Source: Protula sp. h YS-2021 (Eukaryota > Annelida > Polychaeta > Sabellida > Serpulidae). From it: 64,000 nt of DNA. This document shows, in pieces, positions 36,515 through 49,100 of this stretch (position 1 is the first letter of the stretch; every line of letters begins with the position of its first letter). The translations under genes were made by a program, and so were the position numbers. The notes beneath the pieces were generated by a model. The model did no database searches, was not told the origin of the DNA, and saw only the letters and a program-made list of their open reading frames with translations. The stretch is taken from positions 22,056,352 to 22,120,351 of the forward strand of contig OX457028.1 of assembly GCA_949752745.1 (NCBI GenBank), read 5' to 3'.

Positions 36515-37484
36515 TATATCCATTCCTTTAATATGTGTAACGATAATAACACGAACAAAAATATTGTCGGCGATATTTTGCATGATTGCACTGCCAAACA
36601 ATAGTAATACTTATACTAACAGCAGTAATGACAAGACAATCGTAGATTGCACATCCCCCGCCGCGCTCATCTACATTGTATATATTTTCTTCTCTTAAGG
36701 TACAGCAAACAACAAAGTCCAAATTGTGAAATATCGCCAAAATTACATTTTTTTTTAAAAAAAAAATCGAAAAAATAACCTGACATTGTACAACTACACG
36801 TTATATACTTTCTACCTGTAGGATTTTATTCGTCTACAGCGAATAGTAACAAAGATACAGCCTGGACAAACTTGTCTGAAAAACAACAGTCTAAATTGTG
36901 CAAAATCGCCAAAATTACACTTTTTAAAGAAATCAAAAAATAACTTAACGTTGCACAACTATACTTTATATACTTTCTACCTGTAGGGTTTTATTGGTCT
37001 ACGATAACAAGAATGTCCAGGAACATTGTGACCAACCGAGATCTAGTGAATCTATGAATAAGCTTGTCTGGTTGCCGAAAGTGGTAGTCACATTGTACAA
37101 GCTTGTCCAAGGACAAAGCCCCAGCTAACGAAAAGGGATAAAACCAAATCCGGCCTGCTTGAACAAGGGAATTTCCCTGAAAAATTTGGCTTCAAAGGAT
37201 GGCAATGAGCTAGCTAAATAATTAATCTAGCAACGGATCCAGACATAGACCGGTAAATACATACAGAATTTATTCCCAGAAAAATAACTTCGAACAACGT
37301 ATCGAAATTGTATCCACACATGTGTACTGTTGACATGTACTGTCGGACATACACAATATTAGTTCAAGCAGCAGAAACGATCAGAAACGACCAAACATAT
37401 GTGCCTTTTGAAAACAAGAAAACGCCGCGTCTAAAACATCATTACTTAAGTTTAATGTTTTGGTATGTATTATTTTGCGGGGTT

Positions 37485-38260
37485 TGCATTTCCGACCAGT
37501 GCGCATGTTTATTTAACTTGCGTTGATGTGCGGTTTGCATTTCGGAAAAATGCGCATGTTTGTTTAACTTGCCGTTATGCTCTGTTCGCATTTCGGACCA
37601 GTGCGCATGTTTGGTTAGCTTTTGTTGATGCGCGTTTGACTTTGCATTGATGAGCGGTTCTTATTTTAGACCAGTGCACATTTTTATTTAACTTGCGTCG
37701 ATGCGCAGTTCGCATTTCAGACCAATACGCATGTATATTCAACTTCCGTTGATGAGTTGTTCGCAATTCGGACAAGTGCGCATATTTATTTAGCTTGCGT
37801 TGATGCGCTGTTTACATTTCGGACCACTGTGCATGTTTATTTAACTAGCGTTGATCAGCGTTTCTTATTTTAGACCAGTGACCATGTTTATTTAACTTGC
37901 TTTGATAAGCGGTTCGCATTTCGGACCACTGCGCAAGTTTATTTAACTTGCCTTGATACGCGGTTATTATTTCGGACCACTACGCATGTTTATTTAACTT
38001 GCGTTGATAAGCGGTTCGCATTTCGGACCACTGCGCAAGTTTATTTAACTTGCGTTGATGCGCGGTAATTATTTCAGACCACTACGCATGTTTATTTAAC
38101 TTACAATTGCGCGCGGTTTGAATTTTGGACCAGTACGCACATTTATTTAACTTGCGTCAATACTCGGTTCGATTTCGAACCAGTGCGCATGTTTACCAAA
38201 CTTGCGTCGATGCGAGGTCCGTATTTCGGACCAATGCCCATGTTTATTCAACTTAAAAGT
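37485..38260. repeat. ~52-bp tandem array, about 15 units
   Basis: Unit core GTTTATTTAACTTGCGTTGA, then TGCGCGGTTCGCATTTCGG and ACCAGTGCGCAT. Units differ at many positions, indicating an old array. Confidence 0.92.
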
Positions 38261-38264
38261 TTTG

Positions 38265-40240
38265 GCGGATCGCCTAAAAATTAATTTTTCAAGAGGGGCC
38301 TAACTGGAGAAGAATCGCACAAAATTAGAAAGGAATTCAATAAAAATTGTGGGAGAAGAAGCATTTTCCAAATTAAACGCCAATAAATTAAAAAATACCC
38401 CTCATTTCGCCAATTTTTGGCGGATCGCCAAAATGAGGAATTTTTCAAAAGAGGACTACTTAGAGAATAATCGTAAAAAATTTAAAGAAAATCTGATCAA
38501 AATTGTGGGGGAAGAAGCATTTTGAAAATTGATGACCATAAAATCACAAATGTCGCCTATTTGGCCAATGTTTGGCGGATCGCCAAAAAGAGTTAATTTT
38601 CAAGAGAGGTGTACCTAGAGAACAACTATCCAAAATTGGAAAGGAATCTGATCAAAATTGTGAAAGAAGAAGCACTTTCAAAATTAGATACCAAAAAAAT
38701 TAAAAATGCCCCCCATTTGCCCAATTGTAGAGGGATCGCCAAAAAAGTAAATTTTCAATAGAGCACTCTGTTAAGAACATTCGTACAAAATTTGAATAAA
38801 TCTGATCAAAATTGTGGGAGAAGAAGCGTTTTGAAAATTGGCAACCACGAAATTACGAAAGTCCCCAATTCGGCCAATTTTTGGCGGATCGCCAAGAACA
38901 GTAAGTTTTCAAGAGAGGTCTACCTAGAGAACAACTATCTGAACTTGGGAAAGAATCCGATCAAAATTGTGGGAGAAAAGGCGATTTAAAAATTAGATAC
39001 CAAAAAATTAAAAAATGTCCCCCATTTGGCCAATTTTTGGCGGATCGCCAAAATGAGTAGTTTTTGAAAAGAGGCCTACCTAAGGAATATTTGTGCAAAA
39101 TATGAAGCAAATTTGCTCAAAATTGTGGGAAAAGAAGCAATTTGAAATTTGGCAACGGAAAAATTTCAAATGTCCCCCATTTAGCCAATTTTTGGCGGAT
39201 CGCCAAAAAGAGTAATTTTCCAAGAGAGGTCTACCTAGAGAACAACTATCCAAAATTGGAAAGGAATCAGATCAAAATTGTGGGAGAAGAAGCAATTTCA
39301 AAATTAGATACCAAAAAATTAAAAAAATCTCCGTTTGGCCAAAATGACATTTTTTAATTTTTCGCTAAAATGAGTAATTTTTGAAAAGAGGCCTACCCAG
39401 GGAATATTTGTGCAAAATACGAAGAAAATCTGATCAAAATTGTGGGAGAAGAAGCATTTTGAAAATTGGTAACCGAAAATTTTGAAATGTCCCGCATTTA
39501 GCCAATTTTTGGCGGATCGCCAAAAAGAGGTATTTTTCAAGAGGGGTATGACTAGAGAACAACAACAAAAAATTGAAAAGGAATCCGATCAAATTTGTAT
39601 GAGAAGAAGCAATTTGAAAATTAGACACCAAAAAATTAAAAAATATCCCCCTTTTGGCCAATTTTTGGCGGATCGCCAAAATGAGTAATTTTTGAAAAGA
39701 GGCCTACCTAGGGAATATTCGTGCAAAATTTGTAGATAATCTGATCAAAATTGTGGGAGAAGAAGCATTTTGAAAATTGGCAACCACGAAATTACAAATG
39801 TCCCCTATTTGGCCAATTTTGAGCGGATCGTCAAAAAGAGTACATTTTCAAGAGAGGTGTACCTAGAGAACAACTATCTGAAATTGAAAAGGAATCCGAT
39901 CAAAGTTGTGGGAGAAAAAGCAATTCCAAAATTAGATACCAAAAAATTAAAAAATGCCCCCCATTTGGCCAATTTTAGGCGGATCGCCAAAATAAGTAAT
40001 TTTTGAAAAGATGCCTACGTAGGGAATATTTGTGCAAAATATGAAGAAAATCTGATCAAAATTGTGGGAAAAGAAGCATTTTGAAAATTGGCAACCGAAA
40101 AATTTCAAATGTCCCCCATTTGGCCAATTTTTGGCGGATCGCCAAAGAAAATAATTTTTAAAGAGAGGCCTACCTAGAGAACATTCGTGTAAAATTTGAG
40201 AGGAATCCGATCAAAACTGAAGGAGAAGAAGCATTTTAAG
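38265..40240. repeat. ~155-bp tandem array of TTGGCGGATCGCCAA units in dimers
   Basis: The hairpin core TTTTTGGCG-GAT-CGCCAAAAA occurs about every 155 bp (near 38270, 38416, 38573, 38882, 39042, 39196, 39510, 39666, 39978, 40131; damaged at 38730, 39350, 39820). Neighbouring units alternate between two types (GAGGCCTACCTAGGGAATAT and GAGAGGTCTACCTAGAGAAC), so the true repeat is a dimer of about 310 bp. Each unit also has ATCAAAATTGTGGGAGAAGA. Confidence 0.92.
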
Positions 40241-41254
40241 TAAAAGTTGACACACGTACATACCTACATACAGACGACGGATACCCCTCTATTGATAGGA
40301 TAAGACCAACCCGACATAGTCGGATGGTCTAAAAAGTAACAAAGATACAGCCTGGACAAGCTTGTTCTGAAAAACGACAAAGTCCAAATTTAAAGAAAAA
40401 AAACATTTTTTGAAAAAATCGAAAAATAACCTGACATTGCACCAGCACACGTTGTATACTTTCTACCTGTAGGGTTTTATTGGTCCGCAGTGAATAGTAA
40501 CAAAGATACAGCCTGGACAAACTTGTCTGAAAAACAACAAAGTATAAATTGTGAAAAATCGTCAAAATTCCATTTTTTAAAGAAATCGAAAAATAACCAA
40601 ACGTTGCACAACTACATATACTTTCTACCCGTCGGGTTTTATTGGTCTACGATGAATAGTAACAAAGATACAGCCTGGACAAACTTAATCTGAAAAACGA
40701 CAAAGTCCAAATTTTCAAAAAAATCGCCAAAATTAACTTTTTGAAGTAATCGAACAACAACCTGACTCTGCAAAACTACATTATATATTCTTTCATTTCG
40801 CGATCAATGGTTACGGAGACATGGCCTTGACAAGGTACCCTAAGAAAACGACTAAGTCCAAACATTTCAAAAGTCCATAACTTCGACATTTTTCGATGAA
40901 ATCAAAAATTAACCTGACTTTGCAAAATTACATTATATATTCTTTCATTCCACAAGGTCCCCAACGGTTACGGAGATATGGCCTGGGCAAAAGTGATAAC
41001 GGACAGACGGACGGACATGCGGACGGACATGAGGCGTTTCTATATCCCCCGCCTCCGCTAGGACGGCGGGGGATAATTATGTTAGAATTAAAACGTTGTT
41101 TTTCAATATATCCAAGAGAAGCAAATATGTTGGTGATCTTGAGTGGTCATTCTAGGTCACGGTTGGATTTTGACCTTGAGTATTACTCTGACATTGAATA
41201 TACCACATACTATTCTTTTGATACACACAGACACAAAAGTGAAAAATTCAACCC

Positions 41255-41945
41255 CCCCCCCCCCCCCCGTTGCACATCTTTACTATATATACTTTCTTCC
41301 TTAAGGTCTGTAAGAATTTCCGATATACAGTTTTTGAGATATCCTTCCTATAAGGTTTGGTGAAGCATACTTTCTTCCTGTAAGGTTTGGTGAAGCTCCG
41401 ATAAATAGTTTTTGATATATCGCCCCCACAAGAAAAGGTTTATATAAAGTGCGACGGACATTTGACAAATTGCATCCCCTGTTGTACAGCTACACTATAC
41501 GTAGTATTTCCTAAAGTGTACGCGGCAGACATTTCACAAATTGAAACCCAAGTTGCACATCGACACTATACGTTCTTCCTGTAATGTTTGGTGAAGCTCT
41601 GATAAATAGTTTTTGAGATATCGCCCGGACAAGAAAGAAGTTTAAAAGTGCGACGGACGGACATTTAGCAAACTGAACCCCCCGTTGCACTTCTACACTA
41701 CACATACTTTCTTTCTGTAAGGTTTGATGAAGATCCGATGAATAGCTTTTGAGATATCGCCCGGACAACAAAAAGTTTAAAGTGTGATGGACGAACAGAC
41801 AGACGAAGAAGTGATAAATTGAACCCCCCCCCCCCCCCAGTTGCATATCTACACTGTAAACACTTTCTTCCTGTAAGGTTTTGTGAAGCTCCAATAAATA
41901 GATTTTGATATATCGCCCGGACAAAAAAAGTTTACGGACAGACAG
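41255..41945. repeat. Irregular tandem repeat with CTTCCTGTAAGGTTTGGTGA
   Basis: Five or so units share CTTTCTTCCTGTAAGGTTT, GATAAATAGTTTTTGA, GATATCGCCCGGACAA and GACGGACATT. Spacing varies (66-214 bp). C-runs are at 41253-41268, 41825-41838 and 41989-42004. Confidence 0.8.
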
Positions 41946-42283
41946 ACCGACAGCAATAGCCTTCAGCCAATATAGGTTATTTTAATCGCCCCCCCCCCCC
42001 CCCCGACCCGAGTTCATATTATATATATTACATTATCTAACCGCGCATTAAAGTCCATTGGTCACATTCACCCAAATGTCATACATATATACCGACGCCG
42101 AGCTCTTGAAATGTCTCAAAAATACCGGGGATGTCCTGAGGTCCATGTGGACATAAAAAAATCAATATTTTCCGCTGGAAAAGCCGCTGCGCTTTTATTT
42201 GACAAGGATTCTTTTAGATCTGTTTCCAATGATGCTAGAAGTTTGAGGTTTTCATTTTTTTGGAGGGGGGGGGGGGGGGGGGG

Positions 42284-44220
42284 TTCAGCCCACTTCGTCG
42301 GGCCGTCTTACATAAGTAGGGGGGACGCATCCGTCGTTTGTATGCACCAATGTACACTTTTACTGAACATACATCTGATATAATTCCCACTTGCAAACAT
42401 AGTTTGCAAATGGGTATGCTTTGCAAAGAATTCCGGCCGTTTATTCCTTACTTTTTTTTTTTTTGTTTGTTTTTTTTTTCCGTCACGGTTTCCAGAAAAC
42501 TCCTCCTACGCTATTTGACGTAGGACGATGAAATTTGGCACAGAGATAGAGGGTGACGAGATGTCGTGAAATCCGCAAAGTTCAAGGTCAAATTGAGGTC
42601 AAAGTTTTTTTACCTCAAAGTGGTTTCCAGAAAACTCCTCCTACACGGTTTGTAGTAGAAAGACGGCATTTGGCAGAGGCATAGAGAATAATGAGTTGTC
42701 GTGGAATCCGCAAATTTTTTTGACCTTGACCTTCAAGGTCAAGGTCAAATTGAGGTCAAAATATTTTTTCAAAAACCTATTCAATCACGAAAAATTGCTG
42801 GAAATAGCGCTCAAATCCTTGTTTCAACACGTGTACGGTATCAGTAGGCAGTATCATCATGGATGGAATCTCGACATTCAGTGTCAAGGTCAAGGTCATG
42901 TCACTTTTGTATATTGAAATCCGTTAGAGAAATATTGTCCATTATCTCGAAAACGGTTAGAGATAGGGCGATTTTGAGCTTATTTTCGACCCTTTGGGCC
43001 TAAAAGACGTTATGTAAGAGGTACCTCGGTGACCTTGACCTCCTCCTTCATGGTCAAAAACCGAAAGTTGACCATTATCTCGAAAGCGTTTAGAGATAGA
43101 GCGATTTTGAGCTTATTTTCGACCCTTTGGGCCTAAAAGACGTTGTGTAAGGGGAACCTCGGTGACCTTAACCTCCTCCGTCATGGTCAAGGTCAAAAAC
43201 CGGAAGTTAATCATTATCTCGAAAACGGTTAGAGATAGAGCGATTTTGAGCTTATTTTCGACCCTTTTGGCCTAAAAGACGTTATATAAGAGGTACTTCG
43301 GTGACCTTGACCTCCGTCACGGTCAAAAATCGTAAGTTGACCATTATCTCAAAAAAAAAAAACGGTTAGAAAACTGAATTTGATTATTTGAGATTACATT
43401 ATATTTACTTCGATGTCCTTGTTCATGAAAATAATTCGGAAGCTGACAATTATGTGGAAAGACTGAAAAATGTGTCTTTGTCCAGATAGATTGTACCATT
43501 GCAAGTGGGTGTCATTTCGCTACGTGTAGCGAAATTCGGTCTAGTTTCATATATAATTTTTTGTTAGCCAATTTTCAACAAAAAAAATTCTCCCCCAATT
43601 TTGATAAGATTGCTTTCAAATTATGTATCAGGTGGTGAAAAAAAATTGATGAAGAAACTTTTGCTGTAAATTCGTTAAAAAATTATCAACTGGTGCCATT
43701 TTCAAATTTATTGTTAGCCAATTTTCGAAATACTTCTTATGCCACAATCTGGATTGAATTCCTTTCAAATTCTGTAGAATGTTCCCAAGATGGTCTTTTA
43801 AAATTACTTTTTTGGCAATTCGCTAACTGGTGGCATTTGAAAATTCTTTGTGAGCCAATTTTTCCAGTTTTGTAAGGATGTTTTTAGGTGGCCGACTCTT
43901 GTACTCGTGTTCCTCAGATGGCAGTCTCTTCAAAAAAAGTTCTTTGGCCAAATGACACCATTTGATTTTTCTGTTTTTTTCTTTGTTTGATACGTCTTTC
44001 CCACAATTTTGACCAGAATCCTTTCCAATTCTGTACTGTCTTCCCTAGGTAGCCCTCTCTGGAAAAATTGACCAAATGGAGGAAGTTTGAATTTTTTTAT
44101 CAGCCAATTTTCAAAATGCTTGTTCTTCCATAATTTTGATTAGACTACTTCCAAAGGTGGCTGAATGTACCCAAGGTGGTTCTGTCTTGAAAAATAACTT
44201 TTTTGGCCGGAATGTGATCT
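42284..44220 (+). mobile_element. Family-D element split by a Helentron-like insertion
   Basis: 5' end CAGCCCACTTCGTCGGGC at 42284 and ACGCATCCGTCG-TTTGTATG before 42385; after 43544 come the reverse-oriented 155-bp-type units (TTAGCCAATTTTC, CCCACAATTTTGA, CCCTAGGTAGCCC). A G-run lies at 42265-42283, at the element's edge. Confidence 0.65.
42385..43544 (+). mobile_element. Helentron-like element, copy A, 1160 bp
   Basis: Same ends as 25852-27196: TCCCACTTGCAAACATAG with its inverse at the 5' end, GCAAGTGGGT, the hairpin TTTCGCTACGTGTAGCGAAA and CTAG before T at the 3' end. Two 125-bp-type units (42480-42780) and three 133/139-bp-type units (starts 42959, 43092, 43231) form the body. A perfect 27-bp palindrome of arms TGACCTTGACCTT around one C is at 42721. 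Confidence 0.8.
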
Positions 44221-46191
44221 GTATGATTGCTGCTTTTGGTATAAATTCCAGGTTTCAGTTCGGTGTTTGCAAAAATTGTCTGCCACTACCAGTGTGCAAC
44301 TCTGCATAAAGATTTAAGTAAGACGTCTTTTCAATCACAAGTGTAACTATAGGGGTGGGTGTCATCTAATGAATAAAAGACAGTTTTCTGGTACAACTTA
44401 TTTTCTCACTTTTAAGGACTTCACTTTAAGAGTTTTAATAATTTTCTTCACACAATTCAATAAGTCGCTCTATCATAGATCAATAACATTATTCGATTAC
44501 AAATTTAAATACGTCAAAATGTGAACCTTAAAAAGTTCAAAAACAGTTCAATAAACGACAATAGTTTTATCAACTAGAGCGGCCAGTACATCCGTATACA
44601 GCATAGGAGACACAATAAACAACTCTAAGCACTGTTTTTGCTGCGAAAAAGGGCTTTCCCGGTTTCCATGCTGAACTGTTCGTACGCAGGCTTAGGTTCA
44701 GCTGGTATAACCAGGTCTGGGTGGGGATGACAACTAATTTCCAAGTCTTTCCACCCAATGACAGCATTGTGAAATAGCGCGTGTCGCACATCATACTTCA
44801 CACGCAAGCAATAGGTCGTGGTGAAAATCACGTGCAACACCACATACTTCCTGATTTGACTTGCAGCTCCGGTGAGACACTCGACCACAGCATGTCTTTA
44901 TCCCAAAATTGCCTGCCGCCGTATTCACAAACGTTAACTGCACAGTTAACTGTACGACCGGAAGCATAATTCAGTTGATATAGCTGTGTCCCGCAAACAA
45001 TTGTTAGATGGACTGTTAAACAGGATAAATTTATTAATTTACTTTCGGACGTTCTGGTTGTTAACGGAGCAGTTAACGGAATCAGTTAACTGTTAATATT
45101 TGTCAATACGGCCACTGGTTGAAACCGGGCGCGGTAGGATAAACACAAGCATACGCTACATTCTATCTTGCAAATCGCTACTGCGATACCATGGCCAGTC
45201 GATTACGTGTAATCAGAGCTACGAAAGCAATTATTCTTTATTTTTATGCTCTCAATATTATAAAGCCAAAGGCTGCAGTATCTGTATACTACACAAAGAT
45301 TCAACAACAAGGAGCAGAAGAACAGGGGCTTTTTTCTTAAATACCTAAAAGCAGATCCTCAATATCCCGTTGAAAAAATGGACAAAAATGAAACAATTCA
45401 TGCTCCTGCGAACCTTGGCAAGTCGTACTGATCACACGAATCGACAAGCCACACAAACGGACGGTCACACATGAACACAGGCGACAAAATCTTTATGTCA
45501 CACTTCCCGTTAGCATGGGACGTATAATTATGGTAACTTGTACAGAACGCTAGAGTTGGTAATTTTGTGCAGCATCCTTATATTCTTTGTACAAACAATT
45601 GACAGCCATAAAATGCATGAACGTTAAAGTTTCAAACTGAGTTTCCATCGAGAACAGTATTGTTTAATGCGGTATAAAAAAATGGGTATGAAGGTTGATC
45701 AGCAGGAATTTAAATTTAATTTTATGCACAGTCCATTAAGTGGACACACTTTACAATTTACACAATTTCCGTTACTCACTTTACACTTCAGTAATCTTTA
45801 CCAAGTTAACACTTTACCAAGTTAAAACCTTAAACTGTAACAACAAACTTTATGTTTACCAAGTTAAAAGCCATTTATCCAAATAAAAAACATTTAAATC
45901 GCAGAATTATCCAAATAATGATTAAAAGTTTGTTTGCGAAACGAGTGCGCCTATTGGCGGCCCCTATTTCATGCGCCCCGTCTTACAGCCCGCTGGCTCG
46001 CGGCTCCGCATCGCAGGTGTGGGCCATACTGGAATGATATGTCACGGCACTGTCTGCATGGTGCCTGCGCTGTGTGCTGACCCCGTTGGTTTGCTCGTAC
46101 GACTCAGTCTCAGTGTAACCTTCATGCACTACCGGCGAACCACCCACTTGTCTCTCGCGCCCTCTTTCTCCACTCAAAACTGGGCTGTGCT
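44221..46191. other. hnRNP downstream region, one MITE and an unresolved open frame
   Basis: Holds the hnRNP 3' UTR at the right, a small MITE at 44916-45114, and a minus-strand open frame at 44625-44888 whose first part resembles 57085-57180 at the DNA level. No family is recognised and two reading frames are equally open, so it is not called as a gene. Confidence 0.45.
44916..45114. mobile_element. PIF/Harbinger-like MITE (199 bp)
   Basis: The left end CCGCCGTATTCACAAACGTT and the inverse of the right end TGGCCGTATTGACAAATATT are inverted repeats rich in AGTTAACTG words. CTG on both sides (44913-44915, 45115-45117) fits a 3-bp target duplication. Confidence 0.65.
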
Positions 46192-49100
46192 TTAATCGTA
46201 CCCGTTGCCATAACCATAACCCTGCTGGTTGTAGTAGCCCGCGCCTCCGCCGTAGCCATCGTACCCGCCTTGCTGGCCATAGCTACCGCCACTGTAATTG
46301 CCATGGTAATTACCCTGGTCACCACTCCAGCCGCGGCCCTGGTCGTATCTATCAACTCTCCCGCCACTCTGAGAGCCACCTCTGGCTCCACCCTGGCCCC
46401 ATCCGCTCTGCGGCCCGTATCCTCCCCACCCTTGCTGGCCCCATCCTTCTTGCTGGTAACCACCCTGCATCTGTTGCTGTTCTACAGCTTTCTTAACGTC
46501 CACATCATAGCCTCCGAGCGAGTGCTTAGATGAAGCCTGGTTTCCAACGATGTTGTGCACCACATCGGGTTTGTCAAACGTGATGAAGCAGAAACCTTTC
46601 TTTTGCTGTTTCTTCTTATCATATGGGTGGCTGAACTCCACAATCGTCCCAAATTTTCCAAAGTAATCTCTTATGACATCCTCGGATGTGCTTGGGTCCA
46701 AACCACCGACGAAGATCTGCAAATGTAATCAGAAATATTAAGTTAACTCATGACTCTGAAAAATCCTTAAACAAGAATGTCAGTGGACATTGTACCCAGC
46801 CATAAAAGCAAAGGCATTGCAAAGGTAACAGGAGAAACCTACCAATTTTGACAAAATTTAATTTAGTAGATCCAATGGGCAAAACTGATATCAACAGTAA
46901 TCGGACTGAATCTGTGAGATGAACAACACTGCTTGCAGTTCTCACAAAGCTATTCGTCTTCCTCAATATTTTTTAAGAATGTTTATTGGGAAGCCTCGCA
47001 TAACACTTTTTGGCGATAAGCCAAAAACTGGCCAAATAGGGGGCATTTTTATTATTATTATTTTTTTTCTTTTTTTTTGGTAGCTAATATTTCAAATGTT
47101 TTATTTTCCACAATTCATATCGGATTGCCTTCAAATTTTGCAGAAATGTTCAACATGCTATCCTTTCTTGAAAACTACCTTTTTTGGCGATCCACCAAAA
47201 ACTGGCTAGATAAACACGTAAAAAAAATCTGTTAGGCAACTTTCAAAATGCTTCTTCTCCCACGATTTTGCTCGGTCTACTTTCAAGTTTTGCATAAATG
47301 TTCACCATGCGGCCCTTGTTTGAAAAGTTAAACAGGGGGATTTTAAAAAAATTTGGTAGTTAAAATGCTTCTCCCACAATTTTGACTGCATTCCTTTGCA
47401 ATTTTGTACGAATGTTCCCTAGATATTTCTCTTTCGAAAAATTACTTTTTTTCTCGATTCTCCAAAAACTGGTCAATAGGCGGCATCTTAAATCTTTGTA
47501 ATCCAAAAAATACCCTGCCTGCTGCAGTTTGACTGGCTTTACTAGAACTTTTCGAACGAATATTACTCTTCATGTGATGTTTTCTTTAAAAATTCTTTAA
47601 TTAGCCGTTTGAATGTTGTTGAGATCAAGTTTTTCCAAACAGTTTTTCTTCGAGTAATTTTAGTCAGATTGCTTTCATTTTTAGGCGTAGTCCAACGTTA
47701 TTGTTCTCTGAAATTAACTGTTCTGAGATCTGCAAGAAATGAGGCAGATCTTGTCCGGGAAAAATTTTCAACCTACTTCCACTTTTGACGACCATACAAG
47801 TCTACTGATACTGGATTCATAGATCTCGGCTTGTCACAATGTTCCTGGACATTCTTTTTATAGGGTCTGGAAGGTTGTTGTTACAAGCACATTTTACTCT
47901 ACGTCTAGTATGGTGTATTAACAAAAAGGGTGACATTAAATTTTGCTATTATTCACCAAAAAACTTTTGAATTGGTACTTTGAAAAGCACGGAAGAAAAT
48001 AAAACTGAAATATTGTAGGTGTACAGATAAATTTTATACCTAATTCTGCTCTATCACTTATTTGAGTATATATTTTACAGATGATGTATAACCCCTTTAT
48101 TTTAATTTCTGGTCACTTGACTTTGGTCACGTGACATTTAAAGGCCGAAACGTAAACAAACATTTGAGATGAATGCTTAAGCAAATTTTTCTGCACTTTG
48201 ACGAAGAAATTAATGATATGCAGCCGATTAAAAATTGTGACTGTTTTACAAAATGGGTATTTTGTGCATCAGCTTTCAGAGATATATACGAAGTTAGTTA
48301 AGTCAGAGCTGACTCGGACCTATCCAAAGGGTTGTCATATTTGCAGCTGGCTTATTCAGTGAAGTCGGAATTTATCGTTCTATTGTCACCACATATGATC
48401 TACTATTACCTCTCCCTGTACATAAACGTTTAACAATAAACTTGACTACGTCTCGAGGAGTACGTCTATCCCCCGTGGGGGATATGGTTTGTGTAAGGCT
48501 GTTGCGTGTTGACTACGCAAAAAAAAATTTACAAGTGGAAGGATGTAAGTCGACGTAGTGTCTAACATTTAGACGGATCAATCCATTAACCAGTATTCGC
48601 GTGAGACTGTCGTAGGTACGCTAAGTACAGCGCCGATTTTAAAAAATTCGCCATTTTGTCAAGTCCCATCCGGAAAATGCTTGATCACTGACCTGCGGAA
48701 GGTGCCAGGGAGCCCGTGTGCAGAATTTGAAACGAATCCATTCATTAATGTGGCCTGTAGACGCGTGAGACTGCCGTATATATAAAGTCCAGTGCCAATT
48801 TTCAAATGTCGTCAATTTTTGGTCGATCAGGAAAATTCTTGGTCACTGCACTGCGGAAGGTTCCAGAGAAGCCGTGTACAAAATTTGAAACGAATTTGTC
48901 TATTAATGTGGCATGTAGACGCGTGAGACTGCCGTATATATAAAGTCCAGTGCCAATTTTCAAATGTCCGCCATTTTGTCAATATTTGGCCGATTCGGAA
49001 AATTCTTGGTCACTGCACTGCGGAACGTTCCAGAGAAGCCGTGCACAAAATCTGAAACGAATCCGTCTATTAATGTGGCCTGTAGACGCGTGAGACTGCC

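Larger units (their letters stand above)
37010..40331 (-). mobile_element. 3.3-kb tandem-array element (family D) nested in family F
   Basis: The insert interrupts a family-F unit: its left flank ends GGTCTACGAT and its right flank resumes near AAAAAGTAAC, with no clear duplication. In the reverse direction it begins AGACCATCCGACTATGTCGG and ends with the GATCTCGGTTGGTCACAATG block that is shared with 47815-47870. It carries two unrelated arrays (about 52 bp and about 155 bp). No protein is encoded. Confidence 0.75.
36640..41085. mobile_element. Tandem-array element (family F), split by a nested insertion
   Basis: Units of 161-162 bp (starts 36846, 40336, 40497, 40659) share GTAACAAAGATACAGCCTGG and CTTTCTACCTGTAGGGTTTT. 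Two lie left of 37010 and about four right of 40331, the last two diverged. The right end has a GGACGGACAT run and the palindrome ATCCCCCGCC-GGCGGGGGAT (41050-41080). The left end near 36650 has CATCCCCCGCC. Everything between 37010 and 40331 is a later insertion. Confidence 0.75.

Noticed and set aside
37485..40240. CRISPR-like regular repeats
   Set aside because: Whole units repeat with no unique spacers, in a eukaryotic mobile element.
46122..46533. Ala/Thr/Val-rich frames on both strands over the hnRNP tail
   Set aside because: Shadows of the Gly/Tyr-rich coding exon at 46192-46716.
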